From positions 151,400 through 215,399 of the forward strand of contig NZ_WAAU01000024.1 of assembly GCF_008806755.1 (NCBI RefSeq): a stretch of DNA of 64,000 nucleotides, read 5' to 3'. This document shows positions 44,601 to 51,699 of the stretch, piece after piece (position 1 is the stretch's first letter; every line of letters begins with the position of its first letter). The translations under genes and the position numbers were made by a program. The notes below the pieces were generated by a model. It ran no database searches and was not told the DNA's origin. It saw only the letters and a program-made list of their open reading frames with translations. The DNA is from Tenacibaculum aiptasiae (GTDB lineage: Bacteria; Bacteroidota; Bacteroidia; Flavobacteriales; Flavobacteriaceae).

Positions 44601-44927
44601 TTTAGAAAACTTGGATTGACTTTTGAGGAAAAAGCTTTTTACGATATTCTTATGCACCTGCGAGACAAGTATAACTTTGAGTTTGGAAAGGATAAAAAAG
44701 TGGGTAGCTTAATTATAAACGAAAAATGTAAACTCTTGGCTCAGAAAATTAAAGAGCTCATTGATATACAATCTTCGTTTACTGATTGGCTAAATAATAG
44801 TAATGTGAGAGCAGACTTGAATCAAAAAATATTCTTCTGTTTAGTAAAAAATGGTTACCCACCGAAACATAACGATGAGGTGTTCGACCAAGTAATGGAA
44901 CAAGTGGAAAATTTTAAAAACAAATAG
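41634..44927 (+). CDS. hsdR: Type I restriction endonuclease/translocase subunit
   Basis: 1097 aa. N-terminal nuclease with D...E-x-K (IRIPDVLLFINGIPLCIFEL, then K). SF2 translocase: Walker A GATGCGKT, DEAH box CFSDEAHRTQ, motif III FTGTPI, motif VI QTISRVNRKYEGK. C-terminal helical domain for assembly. Translocates and cuts unmodified DNA with HsdM and HsdS. Separated from the ATPase gene by 88 bp, a gap large enough for a separate promoter. All key motifs intact. Confidence 0.95.
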   Translation: MKGKFFESDYEEALIDLLEQQGWIYTYGGNIAREKNNEVLISDDLNTYLKKRYSELNDADIEEITNHLRYTSGQTHFELLRNTFHLIRDGYRYTRSSDGKIFDIEYLDFEFGNTNNIYSCVNQFEVGYGLKADIRIPDVLLFINGIPLCIFELKNPTDARATIASAYEQIHERYKRDIPHLLRYCPLSCISDATVNNTKLGTTYTPYNHYYAWKKVNNEDESAKKGIDQIKTIVAGVYEPNRFLEIIRDYVYFPDKKSDKIEEIVCRYPQFFATRLLKESVLKAHSENSRKGGTYFGATGCGKTYTMMFLARQLSLRCKELGSPTIVMIVDRDDLQTQAGKLFLRSEEFLSLGAAKIIKDREDLKTEMSIRKSGGFFICTIQKFCEEIGELNTRKNIICFSDEAHRTQVKLNKQLKIKDKKANSKDNKETPLGAFVTKPYAEHLRIAFPKATFVGFTGTPIEETIQVFGEIVDSYTMQQSADDDITAELKYIPRIANVTLDSEKAKEIDAYYKQCADEGATEDDVAASKKAMSAMEVILGDDERLDRLAKDITTHYTNACENKVDVVQKAMIVCSKRRIAYRLLQKFRAQNPEWFEEKKSPDDSKLTKEELKKLPKMPTIAMVATRGSNDSKDMYEYIGNKARIKSLDDAFKMENSNFRIVIVVDMWITGFDVPCLTYLYNDKPLQKQTLIQTISRVNRKYEGKEYGHVIDYIGIRENMMKAMRRFGGKSFGPSEDDVKQALEALIIELKIISDVFTDFDITPFTDANTTPLERLECLSSAADYIITLTELLNLSNGKDKPKKVSVKTFFMAHVRRLRTAYDICQPSNVLTDEQLSLSQCFMAVASYIRKTSGDKHDAESMNRVVEKMVGEALKCNSVVDILDTDVEENIFSPEFVEQLDNIKLPATKLEVLIKMLRKSIQEYKDTNKIAAEKYEELLNKTLEEYHNRRASLSADEASSTQAEAVDSIIRNATQQALDLMSKLGEDKDSFRKLGLTFEEKAFYDILMHLRDKYNFEFGKDKKVGSLIINEKCKLLAQKIKELIDIQSSFTDWLNNSNVRADLNQKIFFCLVKNGYPPKHNDEVFDQVMEQVENFKNK

Positions 44928-44940
44928 AATAAGCCAACGC

Positions 44941-44993
44941 AAGTTCAAGCACATTTAAAGTTTGTTTGTGCCTCACAATTTAAAAGAGCTTTC
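44941..44993. repeat. Dispersed hairpin repeat, copy 2
   Basis: Contains AAGCACATTT (44947-44956) and GTGCCTCACAA (44969-44978), then AAAAGAGCTT, in the same order as the copy at 35131-35175. Lies directly after hsdR. Confidence 0.6.
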
Positions 44994-45011
44994 ACGCCAA
45001 CGCTAAAAACG

Positions 45012-45108
45012 AAATGAATAAAATAAAAACGGCATGCAACAAGGTATAAAATGCATACTCACCCTATGGGATGGCTACTGCATCTTAGACAAACACGTTG
45101 TAACCAAT
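45012..45108. other. Long imperfect palindrome before the membrane protein gene
   Basis: From about 45032, GGCATGCAAC with ATGCAT (left arm) folds onto TGCAT and GTTGTAACC (to about 45107), with a CACCCTATGGGATG centre. It resembles the folded recombination sites of cassette arrays in general shape; without an integron integrase or a consensus match this is only suggestive. Confidence 0.3.
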
Positions 45109-45114
45109 TAAAAA

Positions 45115-45870
45115 ATGATCGAGTTACTAAAAAGATATATTTTACAAAAATGGTGGTTGCCATTGCTTTTGTTCATTCTATCATCTTTAATATATTTGAT
45201 ACTGATACCTTCAACGGATAACAACCTTTTAAGTTTATCGGACTATTTCTTTCTATTCACTATTATTCTTTTGCTAATTGCCGGAATTTGGCAACTAATT
45301 AAAGGAAAATGGTATATAGGATTACTACAATTAAGTGTTCTATTTATTGGTTTTGCAGGATTGATATTTGTAATAACTTTAATATCACTGTTTGGACCAG
45401 ATACAGATACATTTGCGGACAATTTAGAACTACCAAAAAACGTAAAATTAGAATACCCAATTGATTTAAGAATGGGAGATAATTTTGAAGGAATTAGACC
45501 TGATAGTATTCAAAAACAAACCAAAAAAGAAATTTCATTTCAAATTTATAATTCGTTTCAACCAGGATTATATGAATATGACCTATGGATAAAATCTAAT
45601 GAAAGCGGAACAATATTTCTAAAAGCGTTTGAAATAACTCAAGAAATTGAATTATCTGTACCAAGACTAAAAGAGCGCTCAAGTATTAGAGTAAAAGAAA
45701 CAAATGGAGAATTTAAAAAATTCGGAACAAACGACCACTTTAGTATTTATGAAGGAGATTGGGGAAAACCCTATGGCGCAAGGTTCGAGGTTTGGTTCAA
45801 TCCTGACAACGGAAACGAAAGTAAAAAACTGTATGAAAAAAATTATGTTATAGAAGGTTGGATGCGTTAA
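45115..45870 (+). CDS. Membrane protein of unknown function
   Basis: 251 aa. Three to four membrane segments in the first 110 residues (WWLPLLLFILSSLIYLILIP, YFFLFTIILLLIAGIW, GLLQLSVLFIGFAGLIFVIT), then about 140 soluble residues that look beta-rich (SFQIYNSFQPGLYEYDLWIK, FEVWFNPDNGNESKKLYEKN). No family recognised. It stands alone between two repeat elements, like a cassette. Confidence 0.75.
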   Translation: MIELLKRYILQKWWLPLLLFILSSLIYLILIPSTDNNLLSLSDYFFLFTIILLLIAGIWQLIKGKWYIGLLQLSVLFIGFAGLIFVITLISLFGPDTDTFADNLELPKNVKLEYPIDLRMGDNFEGIRPDSIQKQTKKEISFQIYNSFQPGLYEYDLWIKSNESGTIFLKAFEITQEIELSVPRLKERSSIRVKETNGEFKKFGTNDHFSIYEGDWGKPYGARFEVWFNPDNGNESKKLYEKNYVIEGWMR

Positions 45871-45880
45871 AAACTAAAAG

Positions 45881-45909
45881 AAAGCCAAGCAAACTCGCTT
45901 AGCTTTTTT
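45881..45909 (+). terminator. Terminator
   Basis: AAGCCAAGC pairs with GCTTAGCTT (one mismatch), then T6. Ends the membrane protein transcript. Confidence 0.75.
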
Positions 45910-45974
45910 GAGTAGTAACTCGAAAAGTCATCATTTCAGCCTGTCCAAAATTATCTTCTCTACACAAAAGAAAA

Positions 45975-46199
45975 CTAATCGGTACTCAAAAGCTCACTAA
46001 CAGACATCTCCAATCCATCAGCAATCTTCATTAAGGTAAGTAAACGTGGATTGGTTTTTCCGTTTTCAATCATATACAATTGAGTTCTACCAATTTCACA
46101 ATCGAAGGCAAAAGACTTTTGATCTATGCCTTTTTCTTCTCTTAACTGCTTAATTCTAGCTCCTAACTTTTGGAAATATTTTAAATCTTTCGTGTTCAC
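45975..46199 (-). CDS. XRE-family regulator
   Basis: 74 aa, one HTH domain (ARIKQLREEKGIDQKSFAFD, then IGRTQLYMIENGKTNPRLLTLMKIADGL). Second gene of a leftward pair with its homologue at 46250. Probably one of two repressors for the divergent SymE-like gene. Confidence 0.85.
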   Translation of the reverse strand: MNTKDLKYFQKLGARIKQLREEKGIDQKSFAFDCEIGRTQLYMIENGKTNPRLLTLMKIADGLEMSVSELLSTD

Positions 46200-46249
46200 T
46201 ATACCGAAAAACTTTAATTTCAGATTAATTTAGAAAACAAAAAATGGAA

Positions 46250-46468
46250 CTATGAAAAATTGACCAACTCTTTTAAAGGAACTTCTAAAGCCTTTGCAAT
46301 TTCTAAAAGTGAATAAACAGTTGGGTTAACTTTTCCATTTTCTAACTTTTCAAGTGCTTGTCTATCTTTATTGCAAGCACGTGCTAAATCAGACTGACTC
46401 CAATTCTTTTTACTTCTTAATTCAACAATGCGTTGACCGATTTTCTTTTTAAGCTGTTCCTTATCCAC
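46250..46468 (-). CDS. XRE-family regulator next to the SymE-like gene
   Basis: 72 aa, HTH domain (GQRIVELRSKKNWSQSDLAR, then ALEKLENGKVNPTVYSLLEIAKALEV), paralogous to the 74-aa protein beside it. Divergent from the SymE-like gene across 95 bp that contain at least four related half-sites TTTGTCRTAT. Likely antitoxin or autorepressor. Confidence 0.85.
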   Translation of the reverse strand: MDKEQLKKKIGQRIVELRSKKNWSQSDLARACNKDRQALEKLENGKVNPTVYSLLEIAKALEVPLKELVNFS

Positions 46469-46486
46469 ATAACAAATGTCAATTAA

Positions 46487-46564
46487 TTATACGACAAAAT
46501 TGTCATATAAAAGTTTGACAAACAGATTTAACTCATTACATTTGTCATATAGAAATACGACAAA
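46487..46564. promoter_or_regulatory. Operator array between XRE and SymE-like genes
   Basis: Half-sites ATACGACAAA (46489-46498) and TTGTCATATA (46500-46509) face each other; TTTGTCATAT (46541-46550) and ATACGACAAA (46555-46564) form a second inverted pair that reaches the A of the SymE-like start codon. A smaller GTTTGACAAAC lies between them (46513-46523). Confidence 0.7.
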
Positions 46565-46767
46565 TGAAGAAAAATAGAATCTTGAAAGTTTATTACAAGT
46601 TCCGTAATCGCAGATGGAGGAGAAACTATATTGTACCTGAAATTCGTCTTTCAGGAAAATGGTTAACCGAATTTGGATTTGAAATAAGTAAAGAAATATC
46701 TGTAGAACAAGAAAAAAACAAATTAACGATTACGTTAATTGAAGACAAAGAAAATGACATTTTGTAG
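46564..46767 (+). CDS. SymE-like toxin
   Basis: 67 aa, basic. Residues about 21-45 (NYIVPEIRLSGKWLTEFGFE) match the P-E-(I/L)-R-L-x-G-K-W-L-x-x-x-G-F signature of the SymE family (AbrB-like fold; E. coli SymE is an SOS-induced toxin controlled by an antisense RNA). Here it stands divergent to two XRE genes, and an operator half-site overlaps its start codon, so repression by the neighbouring HTH protein is likely. Confidence 0.8.
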   Translation: MKKNRILKVYYKFRNRRWRRNYIVPEIRLSGKWLTEFGFEISKEISVEQEKNKLTITLIEDKENDIL

Positions 46768-46768
46768 C

Positions 46769-46924
46769 ATACAGATGTATTTACGTAAAGACATATAATC
46801 GCTTATACGGCTGTATGTGCGTGCGTACACCTATTTATACGTCTACTTATTTAAACATAAGTCCGTACATACCAACGCACATACATAGGTAGATACGTAT
46901 GTATGCGCATGCTTACATAAGCAT
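46769..46924. repeat. Degenerate RTAY tetranucleotide tract
   Basis: From 46769 the sequence reads in steps of four as ATAC AGAT GTAT TTAC and so on for 39 units. By hand count position 1 is a purine in 36 units, position 3 is A in 26 and position 4 is a pyrimidine in 34. RTAY is its own reverse complement, and the tract contains inverted repeats, for example GTATGTGCGT (46813) with ACGCACATAC (46875), and GCTTAT (46801) with ATAAGC (46917). Confidence 0.75.
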
Positions 46925-47077
46925 TAAATATACTTTTGAAAAAACACGTCCTTTCATTCTCTGTATAGTTCCTATTTTAAGCTTCTTTAAGTGTGTTTCA
47001 AATCACTCTGATTTCTAAAAAAAATCACACTCTTTTATAATACAAAAACAGCTCCGGTGTATACTGTTCATAAGAAC

Positions 47078-47139
47078 AGAGCAAGTTGTGTAATGAGTGC
47101 CCCAAAATGCATTTTGTGCCTCACATTACCACTTGCTCT
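47078..47139. repeat. 62-nt imperfect palindrome, hairpin repeat copy 3
   Basis: AGAGCAAGT (47078-47086) pairs with ACTTGCTCT (47131-47139), TGTAATGAG with CTCACATTAC, centre AAATGCATTT. GTGCCTCACA is shared with the copies at 35151 and 44969. Confidence 0.65.
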
Positions 47140-47405
47140 ACGAGGTTTTTAAATCCCCTCCAAAGTCGGAGATTTTAGTAATACTTAAGGAAAGTATTTC
47201 CTTTAATTTATTTACAAAACAGACTATTAACCCCTATATAACAGAATCTTACATTTTTATCTTGTAATGTAAAATTGAATATCATTAATGAAAAATTCAT
47301 ATATTGCAGAACAAAGTAATAGTTAATATTCCTTTAAGCTATTACATAAGTACATATCTCATTTAGCAAGTTTCTTTGCTAAATCTTCACTCTAAAGAAA
47401 ATAGC

Positions 47406-47427
47406 ATTTGATCTATTGAGATCAAAT
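47406..47427. promoter_or_regulatory. Palindromic operator upstream of the island lipoprotein
   Basis: Arms ATTTGATCT and AGATCAAAT around ATTG, 52 bp before the ATG. The copy at 51629-51646 keeps arms TTGATCT and AGATCAA although its gene has decayed. Confidence 0.55.
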
Positions 47428-47478
47428 TTTGAATTAAGTAAAAATTAAAGTCAGAACATTACTTTAAAATTTATAATT

Positions 47479-47859
47479 ATGAAAAACATGTATTTAATTA
47501 TTACAGTGCTTATTCTTTTTACAGGGTGTAAAGATGAAGAAGTAGCAAAACTGGACAAATCAATTTATGGAACTTGGAAAATGGTAGAACGTTTTGATGG
47601 AGGCTCCTTAAAACCATTTCAACCACCTGCGCATGAATATTTAATGATTTTTGGTAGAGATAAAAGTTATTCAAATGCTTTATCATATACTGGTACTTTT
47701 AGTATAAATGATACTCTTATTGAAATTGATTTACCAAAATTTAAAAACATGGCAATTAAATACCGTTATGGAATTGGTGATAATGGATTAATATTAGCTC
47801 CTTATCCTAATCAATGTGATGAAGGGTGCTATGATAGGTATGTTAAAATAAGTCCATAA
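47479..47859 (+). CDS. Lipocalin-like lipoprotein of the island
   Basis: 126 aa, lipobox FTGCKD. The body KSIYGTWKMVERFDGGSLKP continues as short strands with YTGTFSINDTLIEIDLP, the outline of lipocalin-like domains in Bacteroidota lipoproteins. Two cysteines near the end (NQCDEGCYDRY) may form a disulfide. A decayed copy with matching upstream DNA lies just outside the island at 51700-51982. Confidence 0.75.
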   Translation: MKNMYLIITVLILFTGCKDEEVAKLDKSIYGTWKMVERFDGGSLKPFQPPAHEYLMIFGRDKSYSNALSYTGTFSINDTLIEIDLPKFKNMAIKYRYGIGDNGLILAPYPNQCDEGCYDRYVKISP

Positions 47860-47888
47860 AGCAAGGGTTATAGAAATTTTGTATAAGC

Positions 47889-47928
47889 AACAGGAAAGAG
47901 CTAAACTTAGTTCTTTTCTGTTTTTTAT
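47889..47928 (+). terminator. Terminator
   Basis: AACAGGAAAGA pairs with TCTTTTCTGTT with a short inner stem, then TTTTTATTT. Confidence 0.7.
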
Positions 47929-48082
47929 TTTAAAATATGGTAACCCATATTTAAAACAATTAATATAGTTTTACATTTAGTCTTCAGAAAAAGCAAAAAA
48001 GAATTAGTTATAGTGTACTATAAGTTATTAAATTCAGATAAGAAAACTCTAGTCTCACTATGCAAAATATAATAGCCAATAA

Positions 48083-48874
48083 ATGAGACATGATTTTTGT
48101 AAATACGCAAATATTGCACATCGAATCTTAAATGAAAAAACTCAGTACAAATCGAATAAACAATTAATTTCGTCATTATTCAAAAACACATTATCTAATA
48201 ATAAATTAGAACAAGTTAAATATCGTTTAACTATAATAGACAGTTATTATTCTACACAAATGAATAAACGACTTTACGGTATAGAGCAAATAGCAGAAGC
48301 TATCTCTTCATTTACTGATGAGGAACTAAGAAATGAAATTACACCTTTTCTTAACGCACCAAAAACCGACACTAAGCTATTTAAATTATTGTATAGTTCC
48401 TACGGAATAAACAAAGAAGGTAATAGTTCTGGTAAAGCTACTTCTCTACTATCTAAATATATATACTTCTTAAATCATTACAACTTTCCAATTTATGATA
48501 ATCTTGCGTCAGAATCTTATCCGCTATTAACAGGAAAAAGAATGAAACAAAACAACTATTTTGAAAACATAATACAATTAAATGAAGCTACAAATATTTG
48601 TGATTTTGAAAAATTAGATAATTTACTTTGGTTACTAGGTAAATTAAAAAAAGGTAGTTTTTCAATATTAATGGACATAGATAAATACCAGAAAATTACT
48701 TCAATTGAAAAAATCCAATCTCAATTTAATTCAATAAAAAATGGAAATTCTAAAAACAAAAGTCGCTTAAAAGATAATGTGATTAGAGATTATATTGCCC
48801 AAAATTACAATGACGTTGACTTCTTTAATTCAGATGAAATTAGTTTTTTTGATTTTGTTTTCAATCTAAAATAA
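48083..48874 (+). CDS. Unknown protein beside the protease-nuclease gene
   Basis: 263 aa, soluble, mostly helical, no signal peptide. The segment KATSLLSKYIYFLNHYNFPI followed by YDNLA recalls a motif (SKxLHFxxPxxFPIYD) found in several uncharacterised bacterial proteins; I cannot name the family. C-terminal part Lys/Asn rich. It lies 127 bp before the trypsin-NUC1 gene on the same strand and may form a module with it. Confidence 0.65.
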   Translation: MRHDFCKYANIAHRILNEKTQYKSNKQLISSLFKNTLSNNKLEQVKYRLTIIDSYYSTQMNKRLYGIEQIAEAISSFTDEELRNEITPFLNAPKTDTKLFKLLYSSYGINKEGNSSGKATSLLSKYIYFLNHYNFPIYDNLASESYPLLTGKRMKQNNYFENIIQLNEATNICDFEKLDNLLWLLGKLKKGSFSILMDIDKYQKITSIEKIQSQFNSIKNGNSKNKSRLKDNVIRDYIAQNYNDVDFFNSDEISFFDFVFNLK

Positions 48875-49001
48875 CAAGTTTTAATTTCCAAGGCAACACA
48901 AAAAAGAATGTTAATTTAAAATTATATTTAGCATCTAGATATCTGACTATTAGTGTTTTTACATCTTTTTTATTTACATTTAATGAAAAAAATGAGTGTA
49001 T

Positions 49002-51161
49002 ATGAAAGTTTCTTTAGATCAACTTATTAAATCAGAGGTTAGATATAATAAATACAAAAAAGAGAAAATTAGACCTACTATTACTGAAATTGATGCCAGC
49101 GAATTTTTATCGAACGTTTCAAGCTCTATACCACAAGAAATAGTTCAGGGTAATATAATTGGAGACAAGAAGAATCTTTTAAAAAGAAAAGAAATGCTTT
49201 CGTCTTCAAAATACGAACCACTTAACTTTGCTTACGAAAGAGCAATAGGAAAAAACGATTCTGTTTATAGCAATTTTGTTGAACTAATTCTGGAAGTCAA
49301 AAAGAAAGTAGGAAGAATTGTAGTAAAAGAGTTTAACGAAATTAATGGCTATGCTACAGGTTTTTTAATATCTGATAATTTATTGTTAACTAATTGGCAT
49401 GTTTTTAAAACGAAGGAATCTGTAGGCGATAGCGTAGTACAATTCAATTATGAATTAGATACTAATGGTAACCCAACTTCCAGTATAACATTTAATCTTT
49501 CCGCATCTACATTTTATTATAGTTTCGAAGATTTGGATTACTGTATTGTAGCTGTAGAAAAGTCCGATGTAACAGGGAGTCACGACTTGTCTGGTATAGG
49601 GTATATTTTTTTAGATCCAACTTTAGGAAAATTAGGAAATGAAGATGAAGAATCTCTTAATATTATTCATCATCCTAATGGAGACTACAAGCAATTATCT
49701 ATAAGAGAGAATAAATTCAAAAGAATTATGTCAACTTCTCTTTGGTATGAATCTGATACTGCCCAAGGAAGTAGCGGAGGCCCTGTATTTAACGATCAAT
49801 GGCAAGTAGTAGCATTACATCATATGGGAGTTGCTAAAAAAAATGAGAATGGCGAATATTTAGATAAAAACAACCAAATAATTCCTGTAATAGATAATGA
49901 AATTGATGTATCGAAAGTTCATTGGATTGCCAACGAAGGAATAAGAATTAGTGTCATTCGGAAACATTTACAATCAGTATTTCCAAACACTCCATTAATA
50001 TTTAAGATTTTTAATCAACCTAATAACAATCAGCCTAACCAACCTATTCTTAATAATGATAAAACACCTATCCTAGATACTCAGTCTCAAAATCAAATAC
50101 CTAAAAAAATGGAAAACTCTATTAACATATCTATCCCATCAGAAATTCTAGAAAAAAAGGACACGATTAACGTGAATATAACTACTAAAGATTTTTTACA
50201 ACAAGCATCTACAGCAAGTGTTCAATCTCATTCAACAACACCAACATCTTTAATCGAAGAAGAAAATTACAAGTTAGAAAGAGAAACGTCTTATGTTAAT
50301 TGTAGAGGTTATCGTTCCGATTTTTTAGGAAGTAACTTTAGAGTAGCTATTCCTAAACCTTTAAAAACTATTAAAAATCAAATAGCAAAAATTTCAGGAA
50401 CAAACGCTTATATTTTAAAGTATTACAAATTTAGCGTCATTTTCAATGCTTTAAATAAAATGCCATTAATTAGTTGTATTAATGTTGATGGAGATGAAGA
50501 TAAAAGAAAAGATTTCACAGATAGATATGATAGATGGATAAGAGATAACAGAATAGATTTTGATTGTCAATTAGATAACAAATTTTATACTAAAAGTGGA
50601 TTTGACAGAGGTCATATGAGCAGAAGAGAAGATGCAAATTGGGGTGAAACACCAAGTGAAGCTAAAAGAAATGCTGACCTAACTTGTGTGCACACAAACG
50701 CTTGTCCACAAGTACCTGAATTGAATAGAAGTAATAGAGGTGGAATTTGGGGGAAATTAGAAAAACTTGTCTTAGAATACGGAGCAAAAAAAGAAAACGG
50801 AAAAACAGGTAAAATATCCGTGTTTAATGGTCCTATATTTAAAAACACAGACCCAATATATAAAGGTGTTAAAATTCCAATGGAATACTTCAAGATAGTT
50901 ATTTGGCTTTCAGATAATGATGAAATAAAAGCTACCGCTTTTAAATTATCTCAAGCAGATTTAGTTGGTAATATTGATTTCGAAGATTTAGGAATAGACC
51001 AAGATGTTAAATTCAAAGAATATCAATGTAGTCTTTCGGAACTACAAAAATTAACTAATATAGATTTCGAAGATATTAAAGAGTTCGATACTTATAAAGG
51101 GAATAAAAAGACAATAGAAATTAAAGATGAAAATCATTTAATTGAAATGATTAAAGTCTAA
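49002..51161 (+). CDS. Trypsin-like protease fused to DNA/RNA non-specific endonuclease
   Basis: 719 aa from ATG 49002 (a GTG start 6 nt upstream is possible). No signal peptide. Residues about 100-320 are a trypsin-like protease with a complete triad: His133 in LLLTNWHVF, Asp179 in FEDLDYCIVAV, Ser258 in GSSGGPVF. A Pro/Asn/Gln-rich linker (about 330-420) leads to a NUC1/Endonuclease_NS domain (about 425-700) with SGFDRGHMSRRED and NRSNRGGIWGKLE, the DRGH and metal-binding Asn motifs. An intracellular protease joined to an indiscriminate nuclease suggests an abortive-infection effector, perhaps released or activated by proteolysis (inference). Confidence 0.88.
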   Translation: MKVSLDQLIKSEVRYNKYKKEKIRPTITEIDASEFLSNVSSSIPQEIVQGNIIGDKKNLLKRKEMLSSSKYEPLNFAYERAIGKNDSVYSNFVELILEVKKKVGRIVVKEFNEINGYATGFLISDNLLLTNWHVFKTKESVGDSVVQFNYELDTNGNPTSSITFNLSASTFYYSFEDLDYCIVAVEKSDVTGSHDLSGIGYIFLDPTLGKLGNEDEESLNIIHHPNGDYKQLSIRENKFKRIMSTSLWYESDTAQGSSGGPVFNDQWQVVALHHMGVAKKNENGEYLDKNNQIIPVIDNEIDVSKVHWIANEGIRISVIRKHLQSVFPNTPLIFKIFNQPNNNQPNQPILNNDKTPILDTQSQNQIPKKMENSINISIPSEILEKKDTINVNITTKDFLQQASTASVQSHSTTPTSLIEEENYKLERETSYVNCRGYRSDFLGSNFRVAIPKPLKTIKNQIAKISGTNAYILKYYKFSVIFNALNKMPLISCINVDGDEDKRKDFTDRYDRWIRDNRIDFDCQLDNKFYTKSGFDRGHMSRREDANWGETPSEAKRNADLTCVHTNACPQVPELNRSNRGGIWGKLEKLVLEYGAKKENGKTGKISVFNGPIFKNTDPIYKGVKIPMEYFKIVIWLSDNDEIKATAFKLSQADLVGNIDFEDLGIDQDVKFKEYQCSLSELQKLTNIDFEDIKEFDTYKGNKKTIEIKDENHLIEMIKV

Positions 51162-51323
51162 TAATTTTATGACTGAAACGAAATAACCAATTAATGTGTA
51201 TATTTACCTTAGAATTGATTGCTGAAAACTATACATTTTACATCATTTCTTAGGTTCGCAAATCGGTTATCATTAACGCAAGGAAAATATAAAGCCCCGT
51301 TTTTACTAGGGTTATCGGCATAG

Positions 51324-51346
51324 GGTTTGAATCCTGTCGAGGTCAC
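51324..51346 (+). repeat. attR: right copy of the 23-bp repeat
   Basis: Exact copy of 32862-32884 (tRNA-Arg T arm and acceptor 3' end). The rest of the tRNA is absent here. It marks the right boundary of the island. Confidence 0.85.
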
Positions 51347-51369
51347 AAAAAGAGTATCAAAACTCTCAA

Positions 51370-51404
51370 AAAAACCACATAAGTCTTATGATTTATGTGG
51401 TTTT
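51370..51404 (+). terminator. Hairpin after attR
   Basis: AAAACCACATAA pairs with TTATGTGGTTTT. Presumably the tRNA-Arg terminator before the island inserted. Confidence 0.65.
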
Positions 51405-51483
51405 CACGTTTTTAGAAGTTCATTTAATTTGATACAAAAACAAAACATTAAACACTGTAATACAACGCTTTAAATTCATAATT

Positions 51484-51699
51484 CACTATATAAAATTAAA
51501 TATTATTAATAAAAAAATTGTATATTGCAGAGCAAAGTAATAGTTAACACACCTTTAAACTATTATATAAGCACATATCTCATTTAGCAAATACCTTTGC
51601 TAAATCTTCACTCAAAAGAAAATAGCACTTGATCTATTTAGATCAAATTTAGAATTAAGTAAAAATTAAGGCTAGAATATTGCTTTAAATTTATTAGTT
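51484..51699. repeat. Diverged copy of 47270-47478
   Basis: Collinear similarity to the DNA before the island lipoprotein gene: shared blocks include TATATTGCAGARCAAAGTAA, CACATATCTCATTTAGCAA, TTTGCTAAATCTTCACTC and the TTGATCT/AGATCAA palindrome (51629-51646). Confidence 0.75.

Larger units (their letters stand above)
46925..47478. other. Intergenic region before the lipoprotein gene
   Basis: About 550 bp without a gene. It contains the 62-nt palindrome, and from about 47270 on is copied at 51484 onward outside the island. A perfect 9-bp inverted repeat ATTTGATCT-N4-AGATCAAAT lies at 47406-47427, conserved in shape in the other copy. Confidence 0.6.
32885..51346. mobile_element. 18.5-kb genomic island in tRNA-Arg
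   Basis: Bounded by the tRNA-Arg 3' end and an exact 23-bp copy at 51324-51346. The first gene inside is a tyrosine recombinase. Cargo: type I restriction-modification with an extra ATPase/nuclease protein, membrane protein, two XRE regulators and a SymE-like toxin, lipoprotein, unknown protein, protease-nuclease fusion. No conjugation, replication or phage structural genes, so it is an integrative (mobilisable or decayed) element rather than a complete ICE or prophage. Confidence 0.85.

Noticed and set aside
45012-45108. Integron cassette site (attC)
   Set aside because: The palindrome has a suitable shape, but the core sites do not match GTTRRRY/RYYYAAC well and there is no integron integrase. 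Kept only as a low-confidence structure.
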